The notes beneath the pieces were generated by a model. The model ran no database searches. It was not told where the DNA came from and worked only from the letters and a program-made list of their open reading frames with translations. A program made the translations under genes and the position numbers. Below, in pieces: positions 49,891 through 61,768 of a DNA stretch of 64,000 nt; positions within the stretch are counted from its first letter, which is position 1; each line of letters opens with the position of its first letter. Origin of the DNA: Delphinus delphis (taxonomy: Eukaryota; Chordata; Mammalia; Artiodactyla; Delphinidae); contig NC_082699.1 of the NCBI RefSeq assembly GCF_949987515.2, positions 78,039,458-78,103,457 of the forward strand, in the 5' to 3' direction.

Positions 49891-50404
49891 CTGTTAAAAC
49901 TCTCCCCAAACCATATGGTAGCCAGGCAGGCGGCATGGCCTGCACTCCCTGGGCTTCCAGGCTCTCCCAGCCCCTCGAGACTGAATCAAAGGCCTATCTG
50001 AACTTCACAACCACAAACTGCCCCCTTCCACAGGGCTCTTATCGGCGCACAGCCTCTCCGCAGTTGCTCAAACGGTCAGGAATTAACCAAGGACTGATAG
50101 CGAGCCGGTGACACTGCCCGTCGTCTACCTGCACCCCCAGGATGCCGCACAAGCCCTCCGTCTCTTCTCACCGTCTGCGGTGTTAGCGTGACTGCCACCG
50201 CCTTGTTCACTTGCTGAAAACATGGTCCCCATTTTATTTCGCGTCTGGTGAGTGTTAAACATTTCATTCTGTGGAAATGCACTGATATTTTCCACACGGA
50301 GTCACAGCACTGAAGAGAAAACCATGATCCCCAAACTTCAGAAACACGTATATGTGTCTGGGTGGAGGCGACCCCCAGGGCTCACGGTGCCACGGAGGAG
50401 ACCC

Positions 50405-50560
50405 AAGACCTCGGGCCCAGCACCCCCATGGGTGAGCTCCAAGGCTCAGCCGCTTACTGTGTGGCTTCAGGCGAGTCGCTTAACCTCTCTGTGCCTCCTT
50501 TTCCTCTCTAAAATGCAGCACAGACCCGGCCGGGTTGTTAGAGGCTGAGCCGAGTGCTCT
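50405..50560 (+). repeat. MIR
   Basis: CTTACTGTGTGGCTTCAGGC, CGCTTAACCTCTCTGTGCCT and TAAAATGCAGCACAG in MIR order. Confidence 0.65.
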
Positions 50561-50947
50561 GCACAGGACCCAGCCCTCCACGTGTTACTTCCCTGGGCCC
50601 GCTAAGTGCCAGGAACAAGTACGCATTATGCTCCCCTGCTTCTAACAGAGGCTGAAGCTCCGAGCTGTGGGCGGCTTCTGGGCCAAGGTCACCACGTCAG
50701 CGATGGCACAGCCCCGGGCTCTACGACATTTCTGCTGCAGAGTAAGGCACAGGGCCCCTCCGGATCCTCTTCAGAATTAAGAACACTTTCAACATCTGAA
50801 TAATTCAAGGATGAGCTAGCTAGGCATGTTTTAGACAGCCCTGAGCTTTGTCTCAGCTGCCCGTCCCACTAGGCTCGCTGAGAACCTAGCCCACCGTCTG
50901 GCAAATCCAAGAAAAGGGCAGCCTCAACCCCACAATCCTCCCCAGCA

Positions 50948-51096
50948 CCAAATCCCAGCTGCCTTCGGTGGGCACCAGAATGACGGAGAAGCAGCGCTGG
51001 AGGCCCCCGGAAGGCCCGGCTCCAAATCCCAGCTGCCCTCGGTGGGTGCCCAGAGTGACAGAGAAGCAGCGCTGGAGGCCCCCGGAAGGCCCAGCT
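50948..51096. repeat. 74-bp tandem duplication
   Basis: The block starting CCAAATCCCAGCTGCC recurs at 51,022. The 3' half (GAAGCAGCGCTGGAGGCCCC and onward) is nearly identical between copies. A minus-strand frame runs across both copies but has no recognisable product. Confidence 0.9.
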
Positions 51097-51099
51097 CCA

Positions 51100-54000
51100 A
51101 CCAGCAGAGGGCCTGATGGGGAGGCTTTTTGTCCACCGAGCTTTTAATGCGACAGTTTTACGTAAGTGATGTTAAAAAGCCACTAACGGTGACTCTAGTA
51201 TCCCAGTTCCCCCAGCACGACATGCATACTGAACCCCGCTGTGCAGGGTCACCTGGGCACCCTGATCTCCCGTGGGCAGCCCAGGCCTGTCTCTAAGCCC
51301 TTGTTGTAAGGGCCTTAACCCTTGATTTTAGCATCAAGGCCCAAAATGCCAAGTGTAAACTGGGATTTGTGCGCAGAGCTCAATGGAGGCTCCTCACCCA
51401 ACCCCCCTCCACAGGGCGGGTGAGGCTGCACCGCCTGGCCCATCTCCTCACTACCTGGATACACCCCAGGATCCCTGGAACATGACCCCACCTTCACTTA
51501 TCTCTAGAAACAAAGGTTCTGCCTCACAATCTGAGGAACCATGTTGTCCACATTCAACGTGAAGCATTCCTAAGTGGATTGCTAACAGCTGGATCTGAGG
51601 ACAAACGATGGTAGGACTTGAAGCTGACCCCCATGAGCAACGTCCACAGAGCTGGGCGAGCAGCCTTGCCCTCCTCCCCACCACGTGAATTAGCAGAGAC
51701 CCCTGGCTACTCAGGATCTCTCACGGGTCACAGGCTATCCCCCAACACCGCGTTCTACAGCCCTGGAGCCAAAGAACTTCCTGTTTCAGGGCGTGAAGGC
51801 AGAGCAATCTGTCGTTGTTTAATTACTAAACTTACTTTCCTATCCAATTTCAATTGGCTCTTAGGCTAAACACAGTAAGTGTCCATGCTTTGAGAGCATC
51901 TCCAGCTTAGCTAAGAGAACACCAGCCCAGGACTTCCAAACAGCTCGGAGGAAGGTTTGGGAACTAACACCAACCTCACCCGCTTCTCAGGGAGAGAGGC
52001 CCCATTTCCACAAACCCCGACCCGTCAGGCTCCTCTGTACCCCCAGGGGCCCTCCCCCAGCCCAGGGGCCCTCGCCCTGGAGACCAGCAAAGACCGCGCT
52101 CTCCTCCCTGCAGACACACTCACTGCAGCCGGAGAAGGGAGCCGGGCAGAGCAAGCTGACAGGATCCCCGCAGGGCGAACGAAAACCTCTTTAACTCAGA
52201 GCACTATTCCATAGGCTTCAATTTTAACCCAACCAAATAAAAACGCGTTGCCACTAACCAAAATGCGCACTTACAAGCTGTACTGCCTTTTGCCCTTTAA
52301 CACAGTCCATCTAGGAAACATGCAATCAAATATGCAAGTACACGTGGATCAGCATGGACGCCACCACTTAGTGAAGTAGTGGCAGATACTCTACCCCTCC
52401 ACACCGAGCACAGTAAGGTGACAGAGCAGCACCGCACCTTAAGGCATGGGTGCAAACGCAAAGGCGTTCTCAGGGTTCTCAGGTGTGGGTGACTTGGAGA
52501 GTCTGAGTTCACAGATCCTCAGCGCTGAACTGCCTGTGACAGGGCCGGTGGTGAAGTCCCAGCCTCAGTGCCCTCCCCCTCCACCAAGGTCACCTTCACA
52601 CTCTCCCTTCCTCAGTCCCTGTGGTGGGGTGTAACTGGCATCAAGGACAGATGGGTAATTTCTTTAACTGAGGCACCTTAAAGGGACCCTCCCCCCACAA
52701 CCCAGCTAGCTCTTTAAGACACGCTTGCCAATGTTTTTATTTTGTACATCCAGTAATTATCGAGATCAACAATACATTTCTGCTTCTGTGACCACTTTTG
52801 CACTGACAATATTTACAGTGACAAAAAATTCTTCTGGATTAACACAGCCTCACAATCACAGAAATGTTTTAAATTGCGGTTTATGTGTACTCTGGGGACA
52901 GAGAAGTGTGAACAATGACCGACAAAAGGCTTTCAAGTATCAAAGTGCGTGGCCTTAGAGTAAAATCCGGGAGGGAAAGTGGAGCAAACATAGGAGCTCA
53001 GGAAGAAACGAAGATGCACATGTTAAAACTGTTCAGAACACTTTGCTCCTTTTTTCAAAGGGCGATGGTAGGCTTTCAAGTCATTAGAGCGTTTCATTAT
53101 TTTAAACGACAAGGAAAAAGTTTAGATGTCAACTTAAAAAGGTGCCCATAGTTTTTCAAAGTTATTTTACAGAACAGGTCAAAAATGTCTGAAGATCTCT
53201 GCTTTAAGGCAATATACCTCTGAAACAGCCCCAACTTAACAGGTGATCGCAATGGTGAAAGCGCAGCCTTCCACACCCTCAGCTGGTGCCCCTCCTCCGT
53301 CCATGCCCTCTGGATAAACAAGTTCATCCCAAACCCCTCCCCTCAAGATAATTGATGGGAAAATATTCCTTTCTCTTTCCAAACCCAAACTCATCCTCTT
53401 TTGGATAAATACGTTTCCTTAAAATGGTGACGAAAACGTTGGCAACGAGGAGCTTATTTACTGTTGTCTGGCCTTGCAATATCCAAGTGGTCGCTTAAAA
53501 CTGTGCAGCGAGATCTGCATGTAAAAGTACAGCAACCACTACATCTGGACCAGAAATGCACTCTCTTTATCTGTATTAAGGGTTTGCTATGAATTTTGCA
53601 CTCAAGATTTTCCTTTCTTTGAAATGGGAAGAATTTGATTGCCAACCAGTTCACCTGGCTCCAGGATTTAAAGACAAAACCCCAGGAGAGACCCTCCAGC
53701 AAACTCCAAAAACTCAAAACCAGCTGCGCCACATAATCCCAGGTTGGAAAGTACTTTTTCAAGGCGGCACAGTAAAGCACCTCTCGGGCACTGCTTCAGG
53801 AATGCAGGTTTCCTCACTGCCAGCGAAATCCTTCAACAGGCTTGGGAGGATGCAAACACCAACGACCCAGGTGGAACAAAGCTTCCCTCACCTGGGCTTG
53901 GGGCCAAGCAGAGTGCGGGGGGAGTGAGGGCAAGGCAGCCTTGCTCAGTAACTTGAAAAGACTCTGCAAATCCTCCAGCTGCGGGAGGATCCCACCTTAG

Positions 54001-57000
54001 GACAGCCAGCACCCCAACCCTGCACTTGGGGGGCAAAATGCCCAGCACAGCGTGCGCCCTCACTGGGGGCTCCCTGCGGGCCCTCCTATGGACCCTGGTG
54101 ACCTGTCTTGCGTGAGCTTCCAAACTAGCCAAAGAGAACTCAGAAACCTCTCCAACCTTGGGAACCTGTTTCCTTTCCCATCATCTCTCTCAAAAAGCTA
54201 GCAGTGTACTTAACCCAAGATGAGCGCACTCAACAAACGACCCAGACAGACCCACTGCCCATGCATCCGGGCAGCACATCCGCGTCGGCTATGGTGGGAA
54301 CGACAAGTGTCCAGGCCCTGCTGCAGGACCCGGGTGTAAAAGGAACACTTAGTGCCACGGAAACAGCGGGGATCATGCTGTTGCCCCGCAAGCCTGTGGG
54401 TCTTAATCTTCTTAAAATGCCTCCTCTAAAAGTCACTTGCCAAAGGAGCAGCGACACAAAGCAATGTCACCACTGCCCAAGTGGCAGCGGGATGGAAATG
54501 ACTGCCGTGAATACTGCTGTGAACAGAGGCAGGGAAGCCTCCTTTGCACCCACATTGAAAAGGTCCACAATCTCCCCGTTCGCGGAAGTGCCTTATTTCA
54601 CAAAGGCTTAGTTAGCATTTGATACCCTTAAAAAAAAAAAAAAGCCACTCGAAGCACATTTTGAAAGTTCCATGTTTAAAAAGATCCTTGTTCATTGATT
54701 TTGGTGGGATAATTAAGCTGATGTAAACAAGGGGACCTTGTCCAGGCACGGGTGGGGGAGGGGTGGCGGGCCTGGCCTCGGCCTGGGAGCCCCTGCTCGG
54801 GGGGTCCCCTCCCACCCCCTCCTTTCTATGTGGCCTCTCTTCATCTGGGAGGCTTTTTCCCTCCGGTCAGATTTCCACTCGGCAGAGCTAAAGTGCTCTC
54901 ATGTCTCCTGGCTTGGAGTCGAGGCAGCCCTCCTAATGGGGTTTTGCTGAGTACACCTTCAACAACGGAATTCTGCTGTGATTAAAAAAAAAAAAAAAAA
55001 TCTAGGAAACCAGAGGAAGCGAGTGCGGAGCAGCATCCTCGCCCGTCCTCAGTAGGGAACACGGCTTCCAGCGCATTCCGGCTCCGCAAATTACAGACAC
55101 GGGTCTGCCAGGGGTGTTCCCGAGGAGGGCACTGCAATTTGGGGTTGTCTGCCACCTACGGCGCTCACCAGTCACCCTCACTCCGTGCCAGGCTGTTAGG
55201 TCACGAACCACCCCTGCCGGCTACACAGGTCTGGGCTTCCGGGCCCCACAGGACGAGTGAGAGAGGGCAGAGGGTGCAGACGACTGACAGGGACCAACCG
55301 GCGCCACAGGCAGCAAATGAGAGCAAAGCCCAGACCCCGGGGAAGCCCGTCCACTCTCCTCCCCACCCGCCCCTCTGACAACACGGACAAAACCAATCCA
55401 ACACCAAGTACCCTAAATGCTGGCTAAAATACCTTCCTGGGCCCCCTTCCTCCACTGGAGCTGGGGAGCTGCCACAGCTGCAGCCCCTCCTCCCCTGCAG
55501 ACCTGCAGGGCGGGATCTCCCGGCTCCGAGAGGGCAGGGTCCCGTTCCCAGGCTCCTCCCGCCCCATCCCACTCTCCAACAAGCAAAGTTGAAGGCAGAG
55601 AGGGCCCCAGGACGTTAAAAACTGCAAGCCGCCTTGGAGATCACCCAGTCCAATCTCTGCTCTGCTTTCACGATGCGACAAGGGCCAAGGCTGCAGCACG
55701 CATCTCTGCAAGGAAAGCTGGCAACTCTCACAGGCCCAGAGCCCCCTGGGCAGCCTCCCCGGGGGGACACCCAGTCCACACAACACCCGACACTAAATAC
55801 CTCATATGCATTTCAAATATATCTCAAACGATCCCCTTCTCCCCTTTACAGCTGCTGCCCATGAAAAACAATTAGCCTGAATGGGACTGAAAGTCCTGAT
55901 TTTTAAGACAACCTACTCCCCACCCTCTCTCCAGAACCCCTGGCGTTTTATGTCTGCCTGGGTCTTCCCACCTGGGGCCTACATAGCTCCAGGCCACAGT
56001 CACTGCACCTCCCCACCTTCAAGTGGATTCTGCAAGATCTCTCAAGCACTGAACAAACTCTTACTCCTTCTTTTAATACATAATTCAGATCTAGCAGCAA
56101 AGTGAGAAGATTATTGCTTTTTTTTTTAAAGGAGGCTGGGGTCACTGTTTCTCATGCCCAGCCATTTAGTACACTTCATCGGTAAACCAATGCTCCAGTT
56201 TTTTTATATTCTTCCTTTTTCTCCTACTACAAGCACAAAATGGAAGAGACGAAAGATTCCCCCTGTGGGTAACCCTACCTGTCCGTTACTGACGGGAGAA
56301 GCAGAGACGCTGAGGTGCAGGGAAGGGCAGGGCTCACTCACGTAATGCCGCAAAGATCGGCCTGGGTTTTCCCAGGAGAAACAGGCTTCGATCCGGACAA
56401 TCATGTGAACCCACAACAGCTGCTTCGATCACTCATCCCCTACACCCTCCTGCCGCCCCAGGCCTTAGGCTACGAGATGCCCCCCAAACCAGAAGCGACA
56501 AGGCCCCTTTTTGCGGGAGTCAACTGGGGTATCCAATGGGGCTGACTGGCTCAGTCTGACCCATCAGTGCCCCCACTGGAAAGGAAAAAAATCTCACACT
56601 CCCTAGGAGATCAAGTGTGTGTCCCCCCACGCACACACAAACACACACCTAGAATCACTATGAATGGTTAATCAGGAGGCTGTGCTTTTTTTTTCAAACC
56701 ACCGCCCCTCCCATTTTGACATACCTCCTCTGAAAAAGCCCTTTGCTGGAATGTGTTCCCCCGGAGCCCAGTCAAGAGCAACACACCTTGGGGAGGAATG
56801 GGTTAAGTTCAAGAGCTCTAGGAGGGCGAGGCAGGAGGGAAAGGGAAAGCGGTGCAGAGATGCAGATGAATGTGCCGGGACTTCTGCAGGGCAGGGGCTC
56901 TGGACCTGGATGCACCGAGGCACTGGCCCCTCTCCTCCAGGCACAGCTTGGCTGCGGGAAATAGAGGTGTCTTCAAAGGGACAGACCAGAGGACAGTGCA

Positions 57001-57239
57001 GATAAGACAAAAACACAGGCACAGCCCCGGGGGTCAGCTCGGAGTTCCAAGTGTGGAAGCCCGGCTAGGCGTGCTGAGGGCGTGCGTGTGCTGGGGGCAG
57101 GAGGGGTTCAGGCAAAGGGGACAGAGGCTGAACTCTCAGAAGTTGGCGACATCAAACCGAGGGCGCAGGGAAGGGTCGGGACCTAGGGGGCGAGGCGCCA
57201 GGCTTCCTCCGGGTAGAGTAACCCGAGAAGACAGGGGTG
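51100..57239. other. promoter-proximal part of intron 1, no genes seen
   Basis: About 6 kb with no SINE, LINE or gene that I can name. Contains A-runs at 54,631 and 54,982 and AT-richer unique blocks at 52,640-53,650 and 54,600-54,730. A TGTAAACA forkhead-type motif occurs at 54,722. This is where intronic regulatory elements of the gene would be expected, but nothing proves one. Confidence 0.5.
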
Positions 57240-57570
57240 GGGGACGCTGAGGGATGCGACCAGGACAGGGTCCATGGGAAGGTGCACACCGCGGCGAGGG
57301 GCCCGGGATGTTCCAGGAGGCTGGGGGGACGAAGACGAGGACGGCAGGTGCAGTCGGGGAGAAGGGAGAGGGCCAAGGACAGGGGCGGGTGTCCAGGCGG
57401 GAGAAGGCTCCCGGCCATGGCGTGGGAGCACCCTCCCCGGGGAAGAGATGCCGAGGAGGGCCGGGAGCGGGACCCGGAGCTCGAGGTCGCGCGGGGGTGG
57501 GGTGGACATGGGAAGCAGCAGGTGCCGGGTGCCCAGGTGCGGGGTCGGGGGCGGCTGCCCGGCCGCTCAC

Positions 57571-57845
57571 CTGTCTCCTCCGGCCGGGGCCGCGGGGCGG
57601 CGGCGCGGCGGGGCGGCCGGGCCGGGCCGGGCAGTGGCGGCGGGGGCGCGGCGCTCCGGGTGCGGCGGCGGCGGGACCCGGCGACGGCTGCTCCTCGGCC
57701 GGCCGGCCGGGCAGGCGGTCAGTCAGCGATAGACCCGGGGTCAGAAGGAGCGCTTGTGAGGCTGTGGCCGGCGCGCGGGGACAACGCCGCTTTATCAGGT
57801 CGGAAACAGCCGCCGCGCGCCGCTTCCGCTGACGCAGCGCCGGCC
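57571..57845 (-). other. SLC45A4: SLC45A4 noncoding exon 1 (5' UTR)
   Basis: On the minus strand this extremely GC-rich segment ends in GGAGACAG|GTGAGC, a near-consensus splice donor, and lies inside the only strong CpG island of the window. It points toward the coding exon 40 kb downstream. No ATG occurs in this strand between about 57,850 and the donor, which fits a wholly noncoding leader; a short upstream frame starting near 57,853 stops within 20 codons. The transcription start is not fixed by sequence and is placed near 57,800-57,850 from the position of the CCAAT box. Assignment to SLC45A4 rests on strand, spacing and absence of any other gene. An alternative first exon of the same gene elsewhere cannot be excluded. 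Confidence 0.7.
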
Positions 57846-57990
57846 TGCGCTCATGACTATGCAGCAGCCGCCGCGGGGGTCAGGGCGGGGCTCGCGTCGT
57901 GCGCGCCGATTGGTCTCCGTGCACCCCGCCCACTGCTCGGCCCCGCCCCGCCTGCCGAGGCCCCGCCCCTGGACCGGCCCCGCCCCTGGC
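57846..57990 (-). promoter_or_regulatory. SLC45A4: SLC45A4 CpG-island promoter
   Basis: An inverted CCAAT box (ATTGG at 57,909-57,913 on plus, CCAAT on the gene strand) sits about 60-110 bases upstream of the estimated start. Beyond it are at least four CCCCGCCC GC boxes (near 57,924, 57,940, 57,961 and 57,979), likely Sp/KLF sites. A TGACGCAGC motif (57,830-57,838) just inside the transcribed side resembles a CRE/Maf half site. There is no TATA box. This is the usual make-up of a broadly expressed, dispersed-start promoter. Confidence 0.72.
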
Positions 57991-58639
57991 CGCATCCAGC
58001 CTCCGGCCTCGGGGTAGGGGCTGCCGTGCCTACCCCCCCAGCCCCCGCTCCTCGAGGCATGAGCACCAGACCGTAACCTGGAGCCCTGACCCCCGACCCC
58101 GGCTGCGTGCCTCTCGGTAGCCGCGGGAGGGAGAACCTGCAACCCCCGTCTCTCCCGTTCACCCCGCTCCTCCCTCTCCCCAAACGCCCTCCTCGCAGAG
58201 GGGCCTGGAGAGCCCCTTGGCCCGCCACCAGCCTAGACCTCTGCAAACTCCCTCCTCCCAGCCCAACCCCCGCCCCCAGCCCTTGACGGGAAGGGTGGGC
58301 TCCGCCGCCAGCTGCGACGGCAAACACCCTCCTCTTACCCTCCACTCGGTCGTCCCTACCTCGCCCTGATACATCTCCCCCTCCCCGCGCCACCCCCATC
58401 TCCCACGCTCAGTGCGCCCCCCTCCCCACCCCCTGCCCCTTCCAGTCGATGAGCGCCCCGGAGAGCTGGGGAGGACCCCGGACCTGGGGCCTTCCACTCC
58501 GCAGCCTGACTCATGGCACGGCACCGATCCAGTATCAGCCAGCAAGCAGCGTGGCTGTAATCCCTGGGATGGGGCTAATGGGAACTCCTGGGGACAAGGT
58601 CGGGGAAGGCAGCTTGATAAACAGTGAAACAGATGATAT

Positions 58640-58805
58640 AATGGGCTGAGGTCAGACAGCCCTGCGCCCATGCCAGGGTTTAAGTGGCTTTGGAGAAATT
58701 ACTTCACCTCTCAGAGCCTGGGTGTCCTCATCTGTAATATAGAGATCATAAAATCCATCTCATGGGGTTGCTGAAGGGATTGAGACATAAAGAGTGCACT
58801 GCACA
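58640..58805 (+). repeat. MIR
   Basis: GAGAAATTACTTCACCTCTC, AGAGCCTGGGTGTCCTCATC, CTCATGGGGTTGCTGAAGGG. A clear MIR core directly after the CpG-rich flank ends. Confidence 0.75.
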
Positions 58806-58829
58806 GCCTCCGGAGCAGTAAAAATGGGG

Positions 58830-59445
58830 AAATCTGATAATATGAAGTGTTGACAGGGAAGTGGAGCAACTGGAACTCTCATACCCCACTTAGTGGGGCT
58901 GCAAAGTGATGCAGCCATCTTGGAAATCTGTTTAGAAGTACTGGATTCTATGTAAACCCTATGACCTCCTAGATGCTTATCTTATATGAGTCTTTTTCTG
59001 TTCATAGCAGCACTGTTTGTAATAGCCAGAAAGTGGAAGTTACCCAAATGCCTATCAACCATAGAATGGATACATAAATTGTGATATATTCACATAATGC
59101 AATGACAATGAATAATCTGTTACTACATACAACAATGTGGAGGACTCTCACACATGATTTTGAGGGGGAAAAAAAGCCAGACCCTAAAGCATGCAGAATT
59201 CCATGTAGATAAATTGGTAGAAATGTATAAATGGTGGTAGAAATTAGGATAGTGATTAATCTTGGAGGAGGGAGTGCCAGAGCCAGGACACAGAGGGAGT
59301 ATCTGGGGTGCTGGTGAGGTTCTCTTTCTTGTTCTGGGTGCTGGTTACATGGATGTGTTCTGTTTATGAAATGTTCTCCAGCTGCGCATTCATCACGTGC
59401 GTGCTTTTCCGTGTGTATGTGATACTTCAATGAGGGGTTACTAAG
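58830..59445 (+). mobile_element. L1M ORF2 3' end and 3' UTR fragment
   Basis: Contains GAACTCTCATACCCCACTTA, GTTCATAGCAGCACTGTTTG, ATGCCTATCAACCATAGAAT and CTGGTTACATGGATGTGTTC, ending GTGATACTTCAATGAGG. CpG-poor, unlike the L1 pieces left of 58 kb. Confidence 0.8.
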
Positions 59446-59574
59446 AACATCAGGAGTGTATATATAAACAGCCCAAAGTGGCCCCTGACACGTTGTGAGT
59501 GCTCATAACTATCTATTGACCTGCCCTGTTGGGTTTTGGCTCTTACGGCCAGAGGATGGAGGGAGAAGCAACTC

Positions 59575-59745
59575 CACCTGTCCTGTGTGCCAGCTGTATG
59601 GTCGTGGGCACCTTACTTCACCTTCCAGAGTCCTCATCTGTTCATGAGACTTCTGATAATACCTAGCTCACAAGTCATCATGAGGATTAAATAACACTTT
59701 TTAAGAAGACTTGATATAGTAAGGAGCACAGCATAAGGACTTAAT
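59575..59745 (+). repeat. MIR
   Basis: GTGGGCACCTTACTTCACCT, TCCTCATCTGTTCATGAG, GATAATACCTAGCTCAC, ATCATGAGGATTAAATAACA. Confidence 0.75.
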
Positions 59746-59924
59746 AACTTTGTTTAATTATTCACTAAACGCTGGTATTTATTGAATCTTCTTTATTTTC
59801 ATTCATTCAGCAAATAATTACTGAGTGCCTGCTATGTGCTGTGTGCCATGCCAGGTTCTCGGACAAGAGCTGGCAGCAAGATCTGCTTGCTATCCTTAAG
59901 GATCCCATAGTGGAATGGGAAACA

Positions 59925-59995
59925 CAGATGCCCGTCCACCATAGAATAGATACATAGATTGTGAGATAGTCACACAGTGGAATGACAGCAATGAC
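59925..59995 (+). mobile_element. small L1-like scrap
   Basis: GCCCGTCCACCATAGAATAG, then GATACATAGATTGTGAGATA repeats a block also seen near 59,050, so it is either a second L1 scrap or a partial copy of that one. Confidence 0.4.
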
Positions 59996-60184
59996 AATGC
60001 AGCTTACTAGCCTCTGTAGCTGTGGAGCCTTGCGTAGGATCTGACCCTCAGTAGGCTCTCCACAAGTGTTTCTGAAAGTGTAAAGAGATGCATGAGATAC
60101 AGAAACATCAGATGAATTGCCTTCTGTAATCCAGAGCTCCACACAGAGATTGGACAGAGAGCAAAGTTAAAGAAAAGCACAGCT

Positions 60185-60260
60185 CCAGTGTGCACGTGCC
60201 CAACGCTGCACGTGTGCATGTACGTGCCTATATGCATGTACATGTGCACGCATTTGCACG
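60185..60260. repeat. degenerate alternating purine-pyrimidine tract
   Basis: Repeats of GCACGTG, GTGTGCATGTACGTG and ATATGCATGTACATGTGCA. Contains several short palindromes and has Z-DNA-like composition. Confidence 0.7.
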
Positions 60261-60347
60261 AGGACCGGGAACAGGGCCACTCTGCCAACACTCCATGCCA
60301 GCCTAACCAGCCAGGTCCTCATCCAGGTGCTACCACCAAGTAAGGTG

Positions 60348-60703
60348 TTGTGGACTGCATGCTTGTATCCCCCCAGAATTCATCTTGAAGCCCTACCCAC
60401 AGTAGGATGATATTTGGAGGTGGGCCCTTGGGAGGTAATAAGGTCGTGGGGATGGAGCCCTCCTGATGGGACTAGTGCCCTTGTAAGAAGAGACAGGGGA
60501 GAGCTTTCTTCCACTCTCTCTGCGTGCATGCACCAAGGAAGGCTGGGTGAGGTTGTAACCTGGAGGAGGACACCCTCCCCAGAACCCCATGCTGGCACCC
60601 TGATCTCAGATTTCCCAGCATTCGGAACTGGGAGAAATAGGCGTTTGCTGTTTAAACCGACCAGTCTATGGTATTCTTGTTGTAGCAGCCTGAGCTGACC
60701 AAG
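60348..60703 (+). mobile_element. MaLR-type LTR remnant
   Basis: Same family pattern as 24,849 but more complete: GTATCCCCCCAGAATTCATC, GGAGGTGGGCCCTTGGGAGG, GTGCCCTTGTAAGAAGAGAC, ending GTCTATGGTATTCTTGTTGT and GAGCTGACCAAGA. Solitary, with no coding remnants. Confidence 0.6.
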
Positions 60704-61254
60704 ATGGAGCAGAAAATGTGCCGGTGGCCTGTGGCCCCACCATCCAGCTGCCCAGCGTGGCCTGGGAATGGGGCTGACGGGGCCCCTACCCGGCTTCTCC
60801 TCACTCCCCCTGAATGGCTGACCCCCCAGTCATATAAGGAGAGAGCTGGACACATGGGAGACCCTCTTGCCCTGGACTCTGGCCTGGCTCCAGAGCAGGG
60901 TGTGTGTGGGCACCTACCTGTCACAGGTGTGCAACCCGGGCAGTTGCACAGGCCTTGTGCTCAGAAGAGCTTCACACATGCTTTGCTTTACTGCTCGGCT
61001 GGCACTCTGTACATTCTGAATAATCTTAAACAAATGATGGAGCGAATCCTGTGTCCTCATTTGTAAGCACATTGACCTGCAGGGACACTTGTGGGGAGCC
61101 TGGGGCATGACAACATCTCCATTACTGCTTGTGTGAGCTTGCCTTCTCCCCACCTCACCTGGGGACTCTTGGAGCAGGCCTATGTCCCTCTCATCCATGG
61201 ACCCCCCCCCAAGGCCTAAGAACTATCAATATAAAACTGTAACCTTGACCATTT

Positions 61255-61455
61255 CTGGAAGTTTGCCAGGAATCACCTCCTCCAGGAAGCCCTCCAGGAT
61301 GCTCTGCCGTGGAGGAGTGAGTGGCTCCCTCCCATGAGCTCTGAGGCACTCTGCCCCTTCACCAATCATTCCCAACTGTAACTGGGCATTGTCTGCCTCT
61401 CTAGTGGTCTGTGAGTCCTGTCCAAGGGACAGGTACCAGGCCAGGTTCACTGATA
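61255..61455 (+). repeat. L2 3' fragment
   Basis: CACCTCCTCCAGGAAGCCCT, GCACTCTGCCCCTTCACC, GGGCATTGTCTGCCTCTCTA, GTCTGTGAGTCCTGTCCAAG and GGACAGG in L2 order. Confidence 0.6.
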
Positions 61456-61529
61456 CATCTCACGGCCTGCCCACAGTACGGCTGCAGACATGTTTGGATG
61501 GAGAGGGTGACAGATGAGAGAGAGAAGAG

Positions 61530-61768
61530 GATTTTTTTTTTTTAATTTCTTTATTTTGGCTCCTCCGGGTCTTTGTTGTGGCACAGGAGATCCTCGTTGC
61601 GGCATGTGGCATCTTTTGTTGCGGCATGTGGACTTCTTCTTAGTTGCGGCATGCAGATTCTTAGTTGCGGCATGCATGTGGGATCTAGTTCCCCGACCAG
61701 GGATCAAACCCAGGCCCCCTGCATTGACAGCATGGAGTCTTACCCAGTGGTCCACCAGGGAATTTCCC
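61530..61768 (-). repeat. tRNA-Glu SINE, CHR-2-like with GCGGCATG repeats
   Basis: On plus it reads as a T-rich tail, repeated TTGCGGCATG units, then TTCCCCGACCAGGGATCAAA and CAGTGGTCCACCAGGGAA. The head matches the 28,617 subfamily, but the body has four TTGCGGCATG-type units. Confidence 0.85.

Larger units (their letters stand above)
57240..58030. other. CpG island
   Basis: CpG density and G+C are far above the rest of the window, peaking at 57,540-57,840 with runs such as GGCCGGCCGGCCGG. The island covers the promoter, exon 1 and the start of intron 1, and is presumably unmethylated. The plus strand is markedly G-rich at 57,580-57,680. Confidence 0.9.

Noticed and set aside
57237..58076. 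279-codon plus-strand open frame over the CpG island
   Set aside because: The composition is that of a GC-rich island where stops are rare; overlapping long frames exist on both strands, and the protein is low-complexity Arg/Gly/Ala/Pro with no recognisable domain.
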